DNA from: Youxingia wuxianensis
GTDB taxonomy: Bacteria; Bacillota; Clostridia; Oscillospirales; Ruminococcaceae
Assembly: GCF_014385085.1 (NCBI RefSeq)
Contig: NZ_JACRTD010000010.1
Span: forward strand, 4,277-68,276
Length of the DNA stretch: 64,000 nt
Direction of reading: 5' to 3'
The notes below the pieces were generated by a model. It searched no databases. It was not told the origin of the DNA and saw only the letters and a list, made by a program, of their open reading frames with translations. The translations under genes were made by a program, and so were the position numbers. This document shows, in pieces, positions 31,551 to 41,022 of the stretch; position 1 is the stretch's first letter, and every line of letters starts with the position of its first letter.

Positions 31551-32303
31551 ATGGGGCAGACGCAGCAACAGGAAAAGGAAGATATCGTAGTAGGCAGAAA
31601 CAGTGTGATTGAGCTTCTCAAAGGGCAGCGCGCTATCGAATGTGTGTATATCTGCGACGATACTCCCGCCAAAGGTCAGCCGATTTCCCGGATCGTAGCT
31701 ATGGCAAAAGAAAAAGGCATTCCGGTGAAAAGGGTGGATGAAAAGAAGCTGGAACATATGGCCCCAGGCCTTCATCACCAAGGGGTGGCGGCCTTGGCCG
31801 CTGCCTATGAGTACAGCACCTTGGAGGATATTTTTGCCCGGGCGCAGGGAGAGGCGGTATTTATCATTCTCTGCGATTCTATCGAAGATCCCCATAATTT
31901 GGGAGCGATTATCCGCACGGCAGAATCCGCAGGAGCCCATGGGATCATCATTCCCAAACGGGGAGGCGTGGGACTTACCCCGATTGTAAGCAAAACCAGC
32001 GTCGGCGCAGTTGAACACATTCCTGTGGTCAGGGTGAGCAACCTTGTAAACACGATGGAAAAGCTAAAGGAAAAAGGCGTCTGGATTTATGGGGCCGATA
32101 TGGACGGACAGCCCTGGGACAAAACCGATTTGAAAGGGAATATTGCTTTGGTAATCGGTTCCGAGGGATTTGGTTTGTCCCGCTTGGTAAAGAAAACTTG
32201 CGATGTAATCCTTTCCCTCCCCAGAAAGGGAAAGATTAATTCCTTAAACGCTTCAGTGGCCGCAGGGATATTAATGTATGAAGCGGTTCGGCAAAGGGGA
32301 TAG
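31551..32303 (+). CDS. rlmB: 23S rRNA (guanosine-2'-O)-methyltransferase
   Basis: A 250-residue SpoU/TrmH-family methyltransferase with the trefoil-knot SAM site. The N-terminal substrate-binding domain (VVGRNSVIELLKGQRAIECVY) is followed by the three SPOUT motifs: DPHNLGAIIRTAESAG, LVIGSEGFGLSRLV and LPRKGKINSLNASVAAGI. It methylates G2251 in E. coli; the exact target here could differ. AGGAGG precedes the ATG, and a TATAAT lies about 55 bases upstream. Confidence 0.92.
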   Translation: MGQTQQQEKEDIVVGRNSVIELLKGQRAIECVYICDDTPAKGQPISRIVAMAKEKGIPVKRVDEKKLEHMAPGLHHQGVAALAAAYEYSTLEDIFARAQGEAVFIILCDSIEDPHNLGAIIRTAESAGAHGIIIPKRGGVGLTPIVSKTSVGAVEHIPVVRVSNLVNTMEKLKEKGVWIYGADMDGQPWDKTDLKGNIALVIGSEGFGLSRLVKKTCDVILSLPRKGKINSLNASVAAGILMYEAVRQRG

Positions 32304-32356
32304 CCCCGACAGAAGATACATGGAAATTGTTGAGTACAAGAGGAGTGGAAGCAACG

Positions 32357-35300
32357 ATGGCTCGGGACTACAATGTAGATGATATTTTGGAGGAACTGAG
32401 AACCAGGAAGGAAGGGGACCGTCCTCGATATTCCCAGGATACATACGATTATGAAAATACGCGCTCCAGGGAAAGTTCTTATCAAGCTCCCCCCCAGCGT
32501 GGATACGGGGAGGAAGGATACTCCCCCCGCCGTCCGGCGGAATATGAACAGAGACGCAGCGCTTCTCATCCGCAGAGCTATGCTTCTCGGCAGGAAGAGG
32601 ACGGCCGTTTTTCAAGAAATGTAGAAGGATTTGGCCAGCGTCAGCCGGGTTCCCGCCCTCAGCGGCCCTCTCAGCGCCGGCTGCCCCGGCTGGAGGAGGA
32701 CGCGCCCTTTGGCAAAAGCAATGAGCGGGGATTAAGAGGGTCCAATCCTTATGAAGGAACCACCCGCCGCAGACGGCAGGAGGAATATGGAGATTTTTCC
32801 GAATATGGGCGTACTGCGCCCCGCCGGACTGTCAGGGAGCCGGAATATCCTCCCCGCAGGTATGATGAGGAACCGTCTCGCGTCCCCCGTCAGGAAGGAT
32901 ATGCTCCCAGGAGGGAGCCGTCTTACGAACAGCAGGATGCCTACCATCCGCAGCAGCGGCCGGTACGGCGTACGGCTTTTGACCGGGATGACTGGCAGGA
33001 AGGGAACAGCGGCCGTTACGGGACCAATCCCATGCGGCCCGACGGATTTGGGGAAGAAGCTTCCCCGTCCTCTCGCCGCCTAAGGGAAGAGGAGAATTAC
33101 CGTCGGCCGGAAAATTATGCGGCCAGGCCCGCCGCGCCGGATCAGAGCGAAACCTTGGAACAGACGATGCAGCGGGTACGCAGAGATACCGCAGCCGGCA
33201 CAGAAGAAAGATTTCAGTTTGGAAACGTTCCCGCCCAGGAGGACGTTCCAAGAAAACCGTTTGACTTTGATACGGCTCCTATGGAGCCTTTGCCGTCCCG
33301 GCAGGAAGCGCCGGTACAGGAATATCCCCGCGGGAGGGCGGATTTTTTGGATCAGCCGGCCGCGGCAGACAGCCGCTCCTTCTTAGGAAATGACTATCGT
33401 CCCCAGGAACAGGACGTCCAAAGATATTCTCCCAGGGAGAGAGAATTTCAAGACTTAGCTTCTTTTACACAGGAGCAGGAGCCGCCTGCAGGCGCGCAGA
33501 CGGACTTCCCTTACGAGACGGCTCAGACCCCCGCACATACTCCCTCCTGGCAAGAAGAAACGCCTTTTTCCCCTGCGTCGGAGCCGCCTGCGCAGGAGGC
33601 TGGCTTCCGATTTGATTTTGGAACCCCGCCGGGGGAGGAGGAGTCAGGGTTTTCTTTAAAAGAGGACTTTCTTTCCGAGGGATTCCAAGACCAGAGCACC
33701 CGGATGGATATTCCGTTAGGCGCCCCGCAGGAATTTGAAACGCCGCGGGTTTCGCAGGACGATTATACTCAGGTAATCAGGCAGGAAGAATATCCATCGG
33801 AACAGTTCTCCCGCAGGGAAGAAAGAGCCCGCCGGGGAGAGGCTCCGGCAGAATTGGCCCGTTCCCAGTGGCAGGCCTCTTATGCTCAGCAGGAATTTTT
33901 AGAGACGGAACCTTTGGCGGAAGATGATTTTACCGCTCCAGAGGACGCCCCGTATGTAGAAAAAGAGATCAAATCGATCAAAACCGGTTTGACGGTCAAA
34001 TTAGTTATCAGCGGGATTTTGGCGTTTGTGCTTATTTACCTGGCCTTCTCCATTAACCCTCTGCCATTTACTGAAAGCGTGATGCTGCCTCTTCCAAAGC
34101 CCATCTTTCCGGAAGAGAATATGCGGTTGTTTATTGCCGCTAATTTGTTGATTACGGTGATCAGCGCTATTGTATGCAGCAATGTGATCGGCGGCGGGAT
34201 CGTCTCCCTTTGTAAGATGAAGGCGGACAGCGATTCCCCAGTGGCCCTGGCTATGCTGGGGGTGCTCATTCAAGGGATCATGCTGCTGTTAAAACCGGAA
34301 ATGTTGGACCCGTCCGTGGTGTGTATTTATTTTTCCGTCGCAGGCACAGCGTTGTTTTTCAACCTGATAGGGAAAAAGATGCTGATCAACCGGGTGCAGC
34401 GCAACTTCCATTTCCTCACCGGCGAGCGGGAGAAATATGCTTTCCTTCAGGTGAAAAACCGGGAATTTGCGCGGGAGTTCACCCGGGGACTGGGCGCGGA
34501 TGTAGATCGGGTAGCGTTCAGTACAAAAACAGATTTTATCACGGGATTTTTAGATAAAAGCTATTCTCCCGATTACAGCGAAGGGATTAGCCGTTTGGTG
34601 GTTCCCATCAGCTTTGTAGGAAGCATTGTGGTAGCGGCGGTGACCTACATTCTTACCAAGGATATTTTCAGCGCAATCACTGGATTTACCGCGATACTTT
34701 GCATCTGCGCGCCGTTTTCCTGTGCGATTATCCCAAATCTGATGCAGGCAAAGGTCACCAAAAAACTTACCCGTATGGGAGCGATGCTGGCGGGCTACTC
34801 CACAGCGCAGGAATTGGCGGACACCGATGCGGTAGTGGTCAGCGATAAAGAGCTGTTTGTTTCCGGAAGCGTGCTTCTCCATGGGATGAAGGTGTTCGCA
34901 GAAAAGCGGATTGACGAAGCTATTTTAGATGCGGCCAGTGTAATTATCTCCTGTCAGGGGATTATGACCGACGTATTTCTTAATATGGTGGGCAACAACC
35001 GCCGGCTGCTTAAGAAAGTGGACAGCGTAGTGTATGAGGATGGACTTGGAATTTCCGCTTGGGTAGATGGAAAAAGGGTCCTGATTGGCAGCAGCCAGCT
35101 AATGCGGCATCATGGCATTGAGTGCCCCTCTCGGGATTTTGAAAGCCGTTATGTACGGGATGGGAGACAGGTGCTGTACCTTGCTAATTCCGGAGAACTG
35201 AGCGCGATGTTTGTGGTCAGCTACAACGCCGATCCGGATGTGGCGCAGGCGGTGTCCTCCATTGCGGACAGAGGGTTGTCTCTGATTGTATACTCCACCG

Positions 35301-35671
35301 ATCCCAATATTACTTCCGAGCATATTGCGGCGGTATTTGATATCCCCCGGGATCGGGTGAAGGTATTACCTGCCAAGATGCATTCAGAATATAAAACTCT
35401 TACCGCACCAAAAGAAAAGGTATCCGCCGGAAGCGCTCATTCCGGAGCGTTGGAAGGGATCCCCGCCTTAATTAAAGGCGCCCAGGCGGTCAAACGCTCG
35501 GTTACCATCGGTACAATTACCCAGCTGATCGGAATTATGGCGGGATATGGGTTGGTAGCGTTTATGTCCTTTGCCAATTCCTTGTCCTCCATACAGTTTA
35601 CGACCATGCTTATGTTCCAACTGGGGTGGTTGGTGCTGGTGAGTCTCATTTGCTCCCTTGGTAAAAAGTAA
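32357..35671 (+). CDS. Giant membrane protein: disordered N-terminal half plus degenerate P-type-ATPase-like core
   Basis: A 1104-residue protein. Residues 1 to about 530 are low-complexity, rich in Arg, Glu, Pro, Gln, Tyr and Ser, and predicted disordered and cytosolic; residues 3-13 (RDYNVDDILEE) form a conserved-looking N-terminal motif. From about 545 come paired membrane helices, then a P1B-ATPase-like order: CAPFSCAI in place of the CPC helix, SDKELF with Asp830 in place of DKTGT, a small nucleotide-binding-like domain (WVDGKRVLIGSSQLM), YSTDPN in place of TGD, and no GDGxNDxP hinge before the last two helices. The Asp is kept but ATP-cycle motifs are lost, so transport activity is unlikely. 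The ATG at 32357 follows GAGGAG; an upstream TTG is rejected. Confidence 0.8.
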   Translation: MARDYNVDDILEELRTRKEGDRPRYSQDTYDYENTRSRESSYQAPPQRGYGEEGYSPRRPAEYEQRRSASHPQSYASRQEEDGRFSRNVEGFGQRQPGSRPQRPSQRRLPRLEEDAPFGKSNERGLRGSNPYEGTTRRRRQEEYGDFSEYGRTAPRRTVREPEYPPRRYDEEPSRVPRQEGYAPRREPSYEQQDAYHPQQRPVRRTAFDRDDWQEGNSGRYGTNPMRPDGFGEEASPSSRRLREEENYRRPENYAARPAAPDQSETLEQTMQRVRRDTAAGTEERFQFGNVPAQEDVPRKPFDFDTAPMEPLPSRQEAPVQEYPRGRADFLDQPAAADSRSFLGNDYRPQEQDVQRYSPREREFQDLASFTQEQEPPAGAQTDFPYETAQTPAHTPSWQEETPFSPASEPPAQEAGFRFDFGTPPGEEESGFSLKEDFLSEGFQDQSTRMDIPLGAPQEFETPRVSQDDYTQVIRQEEYPSEQFSRREERARRGEAPAELARSQWQASYAQQEFLETEPLAEDDFTAPEDAPYVEKEIKSIKTGLTVKLVISGILAFVLIYLAFSINPLPFTESVMLPLPKPIFPEENMRLFIAANLLITVISAIVCSNVIGGGIVSLCKMKADSDSPVALAMLGVLIQGIMLLLKPEMLDPSVVCIYFSVAGTALFFNLIGKKMLINRVQRNFHFLTGEREKYAFLQVKNREFAREFTRGLGADVDRVAFSTKTDFITGFLDKSYSPDYSEGISRLVVPISFVGSIVVAAVTYILTKDIFSAITGFTAILCICAPFSCAIIPNLMQAKVTKKLTRMGAMLAGYSTAQELADTDAVVVSDKELFVSGSVLLHGMKVFAEKRIDEAILDAASVIISCQGIMTDVFLNMVGNNRRLLKKVDSVVYEDGLGISAWVDGKRVLIGSSQLMRHHGIECPSRDFESRYVRDGRQVLYLANSGELSAMFVVSYNADPDVAQAVSSIADRGLSLIVYSTDPNITSEHIAAVFDIPRDRVKVLPAKMHSEYKTLTAPKEKVSAGSAHSGALEGIPALIKGAQAVKRSVTIGTITQLIGIMAGYGLVAFMSFANSLSSIQFTTMLMFQLGWLVLVSLICSLGKK

Positions 35672-35686
35672 TACAATTTAATGACG

Positions 35687-35727
35687 CGCGCCTCCCCGGA
35701 AATGTTTTCCGGGGAGGCGCGTTTTTT
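35687..35727 (+). terminator. Terminator of the giant membrane protein gene
   Basis: Perfect 14-bp G+C-rich stem cgcgcctccccgga / tccggggaggcgcg with a 7-nt loop and T6. A strong terminator that also isolates the EF-G-like gene. Confidence 0.92.
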
Positions 35728-35855
35728 GGAAGGACGTGGGGAATCGCCCAAAAACAAGTTATTATGCTAACGTTTATTTAAATATAAGATGATAATTTGT
35801 GCGTTTTTTACAGTATTTTGTATGTTTTTTATACGAAGGCTAATAAGGGTTTTAC

Positions 35856-35884
35856 TTGCTAATGAAATCAATAAACTGTATAAT
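35856..35884 (+). promoter_or_regulatory. Promoter of the EF-G-like gene
   Basis: TTGCTA (35856-35861), 17-bp spacer, TATAAT (35879-35884), giving a leader of about 80 bases before the ATG at 35971. Confidence 0.65.
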
Positions 35885-35970
35885 ATCAATAGTATGCAAC
35901 AGGGATTTAATTATAAGTTATATATTCTGACCAAATATTCATTGGCGAACAAAAAAAGGAGTGTATCAAC

Positions 35971-38046
35971 ATGAGACAATACTTGGCGGGCAAAATCAGA
36001 AATGTTGCCATCGCTGGACACGGCTCCAGCGGAAAAACTTCCCTGACGGAGGCGCTGCTGTTTAAATCTGCGGCAACCGACAGACTGGGAAAGATTATGG
36101 ACGGCAACACCGTTTGTGATTTCGATCCCGAAGAAATAAAAAGACAGGTATCCGTTTCCAGCGCGGTGGCTCCTCTTAATTGGGGCAGCGTAAAGATCAA
36201 TCTGATTGACACCCCGGGCTTGTTCGATTTTGCCGCCGGCATGTATGAAGGAATCCGTGCGGCGGAAAGCGTACTCATTGTGGTGTCCTCCCGTTCAGGG
36301 GTGACTGTGGGCGCGGAAAAAGCATACAAGCTGGCCCAGCAGATGGGAAAATCCAAAATGTTCTTTGTTTCTAAAATGGATGCGGAGCATGCGGATTTTT
36401 ATAAGGTTCTGGAAGAATTAAAAGCCAGTTTCGGGCCGTCTATCTGTCCGCTGGTAGTGCCGTATATGGTAGACCATAAAGTAGAATGCTACATCAACCT
36501 GGTAGACAACAAGGCATATAAATATAACGATAAGGGCGAACCCACCGAGGTGGCTATGCCGGATACCGGTCACCGTTTGGAAGGGCTGACAGTAGCGATC
36601 AGTGAAGCGGTAGCGGAGACGGACGAAGCTTTATTTGAGAAATATTTCTCCGGCGAAGCGTTTACCCGTGATGAAATCCTCAAAGGGATCCACCAAGGGG
36701 TACACCAGGGGACGATCACTCCGGTACTGTGCGGTTCCGCCCAGACGCTGGAAGGAATTGACCAACTTCTGGATGCGCTGGTAGACCATCTGCCTTCCGC
36801 CTGGGAAGCGGGCGAGGAGAACGCGGTGGACGAAAAAGGAGAAGAGGTCCAGATTGCCTGTACCGACGAGGCGCCCTTGGCGGCATATATCTTCAAAACG
36901 GTTGCCGACCCGTTCGTGGGGAAAATGTCCTACTTTAAGGTGGTTTCCGGTAAGCTTTCTTCTGAGATTGTTCCGATTAACGCACGTACCGGTCAGCCGG
37001 AAAGATTGGGAAAACTAGCGTATGTCTGCGGCAAAAAGCAGATGGACACCTCTTTTATTACCGCGGGGGACATCGGCGTAGTAACCAAATTAGGGGATTC
37101 TGTCACCGGCGATACCCTTTGTGATCCTAAACGAATCGTGAAGTTTGCTATGGTAAACTTCCCAGCGCCAACCCTTTCGATGGCGGTGAAAACCAAGCAG
37201 AAAGGCGACGAAGGTAAGGTCGCTCAAGGAATGGTACGTCTGATGGAGGAAGATCCAACCCTCGGCTTTGAACAAAACGCAGAAACCCATCAGCAGGTAA
37301 TCTCCGGTTTGGGCGAGCAGCATCTGGATGTTGTGGTTTCCAAATTGAAAAATAAATTCGGGGTAGATATCGACCTGGAAAAACCAAGAGTGGCTTACCG
37401 CGAGACCATCCGCAAAAGCGTGAAGGTCCAGGGACGGCATAAGAAACAGTCCGGCGGCCACGGCCAATACGGCGACGTTTGGATCGAGTTTGAGCCGTAT
37501 GATGGGGAAGAACTGCTGTTTGCTGAAAATGTATTCGGCGGCTCGGTTCCCAAAAACTTCTTCCCGGCGGTAGAAAAAGGTCTGCAGGACTGCGTCAAGA
37601 AAGGCGTGCTGGCAGGATATCCTATGGTTGGTCTGAAGGCTACCTTATACGACGGCTCCTACCACCCGGTAGACTCCTCGGAAATGGCCTTTAAGATGGC
37701 GGCTACTCTGGCTTATAAGTCGGGGATTCCCCAGGCGTCTCCGGCACTGCTGGAACCAATCGGCAATCTGAAAGTATACGTACCGGACAGCAATACCGGT
37801 GATATGATCGGGGAACTGAACAAACGCCGCGGCCGTGTTCTTGGAATGAACCCGGCGGAGGATGGTCTGCAGATGATCGAGGCGGAAGTGCCTATGAGCG
37901 AAATGCACGACTTTACTACGATCCTTCGTTCCACCACCCAGGGCAGGGGCTACTTTACCCTGGTCTTTGAGCGCTACGAATTGCTTCCCACACAGTTGGA
38001 AGCAGCGGTGATCGAAGATGCCAAAGCAATGAACGAGGAAGAGTAA
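35971..38046 (+). CDS. Elongation factor G-like GTPase (EF-G2 type)
   Basis: A 691-residue five-domain translational GTPase homologous to EF-G but not the main fusA, which normally sits in the str operon. Its G motifs are divergent: G1 GHGSSGKT (16-23), G3 DTPGLFDF (80-87) with Leu84 replacing the catalytic His of DTPGHVDF, and G4 SKMD instead of NKMD. Domains II to V are well conserved, including the domain IV stretch SGGHGQYGDV and the C-terminal RGRVLGM. Such paralogues are found in many Clostridia; their role is poorly understood, and His substitution is common in them. It is monocistronic with its own promoter and terminator. The ATG at 35971 is preceded by AAGGAG. Confidence 0.9.
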   Translation: MRQYLAGKIRNVAIAGHGSSGKTSLTEALLFKSAATDRLGKIMDGNTVCDFDPEEIKRQVSVSSAVAPLNWGSVKINLIDTPGLFDFAAGMYEGIRAAESVLIVVSSRSGVTVGAEKAYKLAQQMGKSKMFFVSKMDAEHADFYKVLEELKASFGPSICPLVVPYMVDHKVECYINLVDNKAYKYNDKGEPTEVAMPDTGHRLEGLTVAISEAVAETDEALFEKYFSGEAFTRDEILKGIHQGVHQGTITPVLCGSAQTLEGIDQLLDALVDHLPSAWEAGEENAVDEKGEEVQIACTDEAPLAAYIFKTVADPFVGKMSYFKVVSGKLSSEIVPINARTGQPERLGKLAYVCGKKQMDTSFITAGDIGVVTKLGDSVTGDTLCDPKRIVKFAMVNFPAPTLSMAVKTKQKGDEGKVAQGMVRLMEEDPTLGFEQNAETHQQVISGLGEQHLDVVVSKLKNKFGVDIDLEKPRVAYRETIRKSVKVQGRHKKQSGGHGQYGDVWIEFEPYDGEELLFAENVFGGSVPKNFFPAVEKGLQDCVKKGVLAGYPMVGLKATLYDGSYHPVDSSEMAFKMAATLAYKSGIPQASPALLEPIGNLKVYVPDSNTGDMIGELNKRRGRVLGMNPAEDGLQMIEAEVPMSEMHDFTTILRSTTQGRGYFTLVFERYELLPTQLEAAVIEDAKAMNEEE

Positions 38047-38090
38047 TATCACTTATGCCCAAATAACTTCTATTTCCATAAAGTCATCCT

Positions 38091-38120
38091 TCAAACACCG
38101 CCGGAAACGGCGGTGTTTGA
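38091..38120 (+). terminator. Terminator of the EF-G-like gene
   Basis: Perfect 13-bp stem tcaaacaccgccg / cggcggtgtttga with GAAA tetraloop. The T-tract after it is weak, but position and stem strength support termination. Confidence 0.75.
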
Positions 38121-38202
38121 GTTTGTAGGAGACGGCATATAATTGCGCCTGGATACGTATATATTTATATGAAATATATGTAAAAGAGGTGGGCGGTGTT
38201 TT

Positions 38203-38703
38203 ATGCTGACAATTTCTATAAAAATTACCCCGAAGCGGATCGGGATATTCTGCGTGGCGGTAGCGATAGCGGCTACGGGCACCTTATGGGTGAAATCCCT
38301 ATTTGCCATGAGAGCGGAAAACCAGACCGCGGCTCTGCCGGAAAAAATAAAGGTAGAAAAGGCCCCGGCAAAGACGAACCAGCAGCGAGTGGAGTTCTTA
38401 TCCCAGTTTGGCTGGACAGTCCAGGAGGAGCCGGATGAAATTCTAGAGGTAGTCATCCCAAAGGAGTTTGACGAGGTGTACCAGCAGTACAACGAGATTC
38501 AAAAGGCACAGGGGTGCGATTTGGAGAAATATGCCGGAAAACGGTGTAAGAGGTACAGTTATAATATTACCAACTACCCGGATCATCCGGAAAATATTCA
38601 TGGAAACTTGATTGTCTATAATGGAAAAATTATCGGCGGGGATGTATGCTCCCTGGAATTGGATGGATTTATGCATGGTTTTGCGATTGCATCCGCCCAG
38701 TAA
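38203..38703 (+). CDS. DUF4830 family membrane-anchored protein
   Basis: A 166-residue protein with an N-terminal signal-anchor helix (about 12-27) and an extracytoplasmic domain matching DUF4830: FLSQFGWTV, VIPKEFDEVYQQYNEIQ, the Cys pair in QGCDLEKYAGKRCKRY, and the C-terminal GGDVCSLELDGFMHGF. The family is common in Clostridia and of unknown function. The ATG at 38203 follows an AAAGAGGTGG site. A 10-bp hairpin (38753-38762 / 38782-38791) without a T-tract separates it from the next gene. Confidence 0.85.
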   Translation: MLTISIKITPKRIGIFCVAVAIAATGTLWVKSLFAMRAENQTAALPEKIKVEKAPAKTNQQRVEFLSQFGWTVQEEPDEILEVVIPKEFDEVYQQYNEIQKAQGCDLEKYAGKRCKRYSYNITNYPDHPENIHGNLIVYNGKIIGGDVCSLELDGFMHGFAIASAQ

Positions 38704-38806
38704 AATATGGTACAATTAGACAAAATCGTGTTAAATTCATTGTAAAAGCTGATTCCCGGCAGATGTTTTGAAAAAGATAGCCTGCCGGGAACTTACGAGG
38801 TGGACT

Positions 38807-39532
38807 ATGGCGTTTTCAAAGGGACGGGATCGAATTGACAAAGTGGTGGCGGCCCAAACCAGCCTTTCCCGCAAGGATGTACATAAGCTGCTTAGCAAGG
38901 GGAAGGTTACGCTCAATGGAGAGGTGGTGCGAAACTTTGACAGCCGTGTGGATATGGAGAAGGACAGGCTGGAAATTGAGGGAAAAGTGCTGCATTTGCG
39001 CCGGTACTCCTACCTGATGCTCAATAAACCCCAGGGGGTGGTGTGCGCCACCCAGGACGCGGCCCTGCCTACGGTGATCGATCTGGTGCCCCAGCAGCTG
39101 CGCCGAAAAGGACTGTTTCCTGCAGGAAGGCTGGACAAGGATACGGAAGGGTTTGTGCTGATTACCAACGACGGGGAGCTGGCCCATCGGATATTGTCTC
39201 CTAAAAGCCATGTGCCCAAGACATACACCGCCCTGCTGGACAAGCCGGCGGGGGAGGAGATAGCCGCCGCTTTTCACAAAGGAGTGGTGCTGGACGGGGT
39301 GAAATGCCTGCCGGCACAGCTGGAGGTCCTGGAAGATGACGGGAAGAAAGTCAGAGTGGTGATCCGGCAGGGGATGTATCATCAGATCAAGAGAATGTTT
39401 CTGGCCTTTGGAATTACGGTGGAGTACCTGCGCCGGGAAAAAATCGGAGGACTTTCTTTGGACGAGGATTTGCAGCTTGGTAAATGTAGGGAACTTAGCC
39501 AAAATGAGGTAGAGCTTCTCCGCCTAAAATAG
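38807..39532 (+). CDS. rRNA pseudouridine synthase, RsuA/RluB family
   Basis: A 241-residue pseudouridine synthase with an N-terminal S4 RNA-binding domain (residues 3-60: RIDKVVAAQTSLSRKDVHKLL) and a catalytic domain carrying the catalytic Asp in GRLDKDTEGF. It most resembles RsuA, which modifies U516 of 16S rRNA, but the family also includes RluB/E/F. The ATG at 38807 follows GAGGTGG; an upstream in-frame start is rejected. Confidence 0.92.
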   Translation: MAFSKGRDRIDKVVAAQTSLSRKDVHKLLSKGKVTLNGEVVRNFDSRVDMEKDRLEIEGKVLHLRRYSYLMLNKPQGVVCATQDAALPTVIDLVPQQLRRKGLFPAGRLDKDTEGFVLITNDGELAHRILSPKSHVPKTYTALLDKPAGEEIAAAFHKGVVLDGVKCLPAQLEVLEDDGKKVRVVIRQGMYHQIKRMFLAFGITVEYLRREKIGGLSLDEDLQLGKCRELSQNEVELLRLK

Positions 39533-39610
39533 CGTAAAGCTGGAATTTATGGCAATGTTCAGGATTACAGGTAAAAATAACCAAAGAATTGTGAGGAAGC
39601 TGTTCAAAAT

Positions 39611-39619
39611 TTCGACAAA
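39611..39619 (-). promoter_or_regulatory. Exact Spo0A box upstream of the PucR-type regulator
   Basis: TTCGACAAA, the exact reverse of the Spo0A box TTTGTCGAA, lies about 200 bases before the gene at 39822. A TTGACA at 39672-39677 with a weak -10 17 bp further on could be the promoter. The remainder of this 290-base spacer is A/T-rich without features. Confidence 0.45.
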
Positions 39620-39821
39620 CTTTTTTCACATATTAGGCATGGAAAAGTAGTATTATTGGAAAAAAGTATGTTTGACAGCTATCTTTTTAAAAAAATAATC
39701 ATTATTCAACAACAAATACGATAAATTGTATTGCAAATTATACAAATTTGTTGTAAAATAACGATGATAGACTTGTATTCGGGAAAAATGCAATTTATTA
39801 CGAGTAAAAGAGGGGATAGAA

Positions 39822-40907
39822 ATGTCAAACAGGCTTTTCCAAGGTATCGTTCATCAAATGCGGGATTGTATCGACAGAGTGATCGGTGTCGTAGATGACA
39901 GCGCTACGATTATCTCCTGCAGCGATCTGACTAAAATTGGTGAAACCAGCGATTTCTTTACCATCGACGTAGGTGACATGAACGAAGTTTTTGTTCGTGA
40001 CGGCTATACTTATAAACCTTTTGGCAATAAGATGAAACCGGAATTTGCCGTATTCGTCGAGGGCGTAGATGATCTGGCGACGAAATATTGTAATATTTTG
40101 TCCATTTCTCTTTCTTCCATCAAACAGTATTATGATGAGAAATATGACCGGAATAACTTTATTAAAAACGTTATTTTGGATAATATCCTTCCGGGCGATA
40201 TTTATGTAAAAGCCCGTGAGCTGCATTTTAATACCGATTCTACCCGTGTAGTGCTGCTGATCAGAATTGTAGCTTCCAATGATATTTCCGCTTTCGATGT
40301 GATACAGAACCTTTTCCCGGATAAGCAGAAAGACTTTGTGTTCAATATTTCCGAAAGCGATATCGTTTTAGTCAAGGAAACAAAGGCCGGAATAGAATCC
40401 AAAGACCTGGAAAAACTGGCTCGTTCCATTGTAGACACCCTGGGCAGCGAGTTCTATACCAAGGTGGTTGTGGGTATCGGCACCTCGGTGATGGGCGTCA
40501 AAGATTTGGCGCGCAGCTTTAAAGAAGCGCAGGTAGCCTTGGAGGTAGGAAAGGTATTTGACACAGAAAAGGCGATTGTAAGTTATGACAATCTGGGAAT
40601 CGCCAGACTTATTTATCAGCTTCCCACCACCCTGTGCGACATGTTTTTGCGGGAAGTATTCAAAAAAGGCTCGATTGAGAGCCTGGATCACGAGACCCTG
40701 TTTACCATCCAAAAATTCTTTGAGAATAATCTGAATGTGTCGGAAACCTCCAGAAAGCTTTTTGTACACAGAAATACGCTGGTTTACCGTCTGGAAAAGA
40801 TTAAAAAGCTCACCGGCCTGGATCTGCGTGAATTTGACCATGCCATTATTTTTAAAGTTGCCTTGATGGTGAAAAAATATCTGACGGCAAATCCAGTAAA
40901 ATATTAA
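39822..40907 (+). CDS. PucR/CdaR-type transcriptional regulator
   Basis: A 361-residue protein. The C-terminal 70 residues are a PucR helix-turn-helix (NVSETSRKLFVHRNTLVYRLEKIKKLTGLDL). The middle (about 140-285) resembles the GGDEF-like linker of CdaR proteins, and the N-terminal 120 residues may be a sensor domain. No ligand can be assigned. It is monocistronic, ending before a hairpin and ftsE. The ATG is preceded by AGAGGGGATAG. Confidence 0.88.
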   Translation: MSNRLFQGIVHQMRDCIDRVIGVVDDSATIISCSDLTKIGETSDFFTIDVGDMNEVFVRDGYTYKPFGNKMKPEFAVFVEGVDDLATKYCNILSISLSSIKQYYDEKYDRNNFIKNVILDNILPGDIYVKARELHFNTDSTRVVLLIRIVASNDISAFDVIQNLFPDKQKDFVFNISESDIVLVKETKAGIESKDLEKLARSIVDTLGSEFYTKVVVGIGTSVMGVKDLARSFKEAQVALEVGKVFDTEKAIVSYDNLGIARLIYQLPTTLCDMFLREVFKKGSIESLDHETLFTIQKFFENNLNVSETSRKLFVHRNTLVYRLEKIKKLTGLDLREFDHAIIFKVALMVKKYLTANPVKY

Positions 40908-40982
40908 TTTGTTTTGGGATTGCCACAAAAGTTCGAATATAGGGAAAAACGTAAATAGGTTTACTGTTTTTCAAACAAAATT

Positions 40983-41006
40983 GGCCTGTTGAAAAACGGG
41001 CCTTTT
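40983..41006 (+). terminator. Short terminator between the PucR-type gene and ftsE
   Basis: ggcctgtt-gaaa-aacgggcc hairpin (8 bp, one G-U) followed by TTTT, 16 bases before the ftsE start. Confidence 0.7.
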
Positions 41007-41022
41007 CAAAGGCGGTGTACCA

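Noticed and set aside
31404..32018. 204-residue frame antisense to rlmB
   Set aside because: Opposite strand of a clear SPOUT methyltransferase and without initiation signals.
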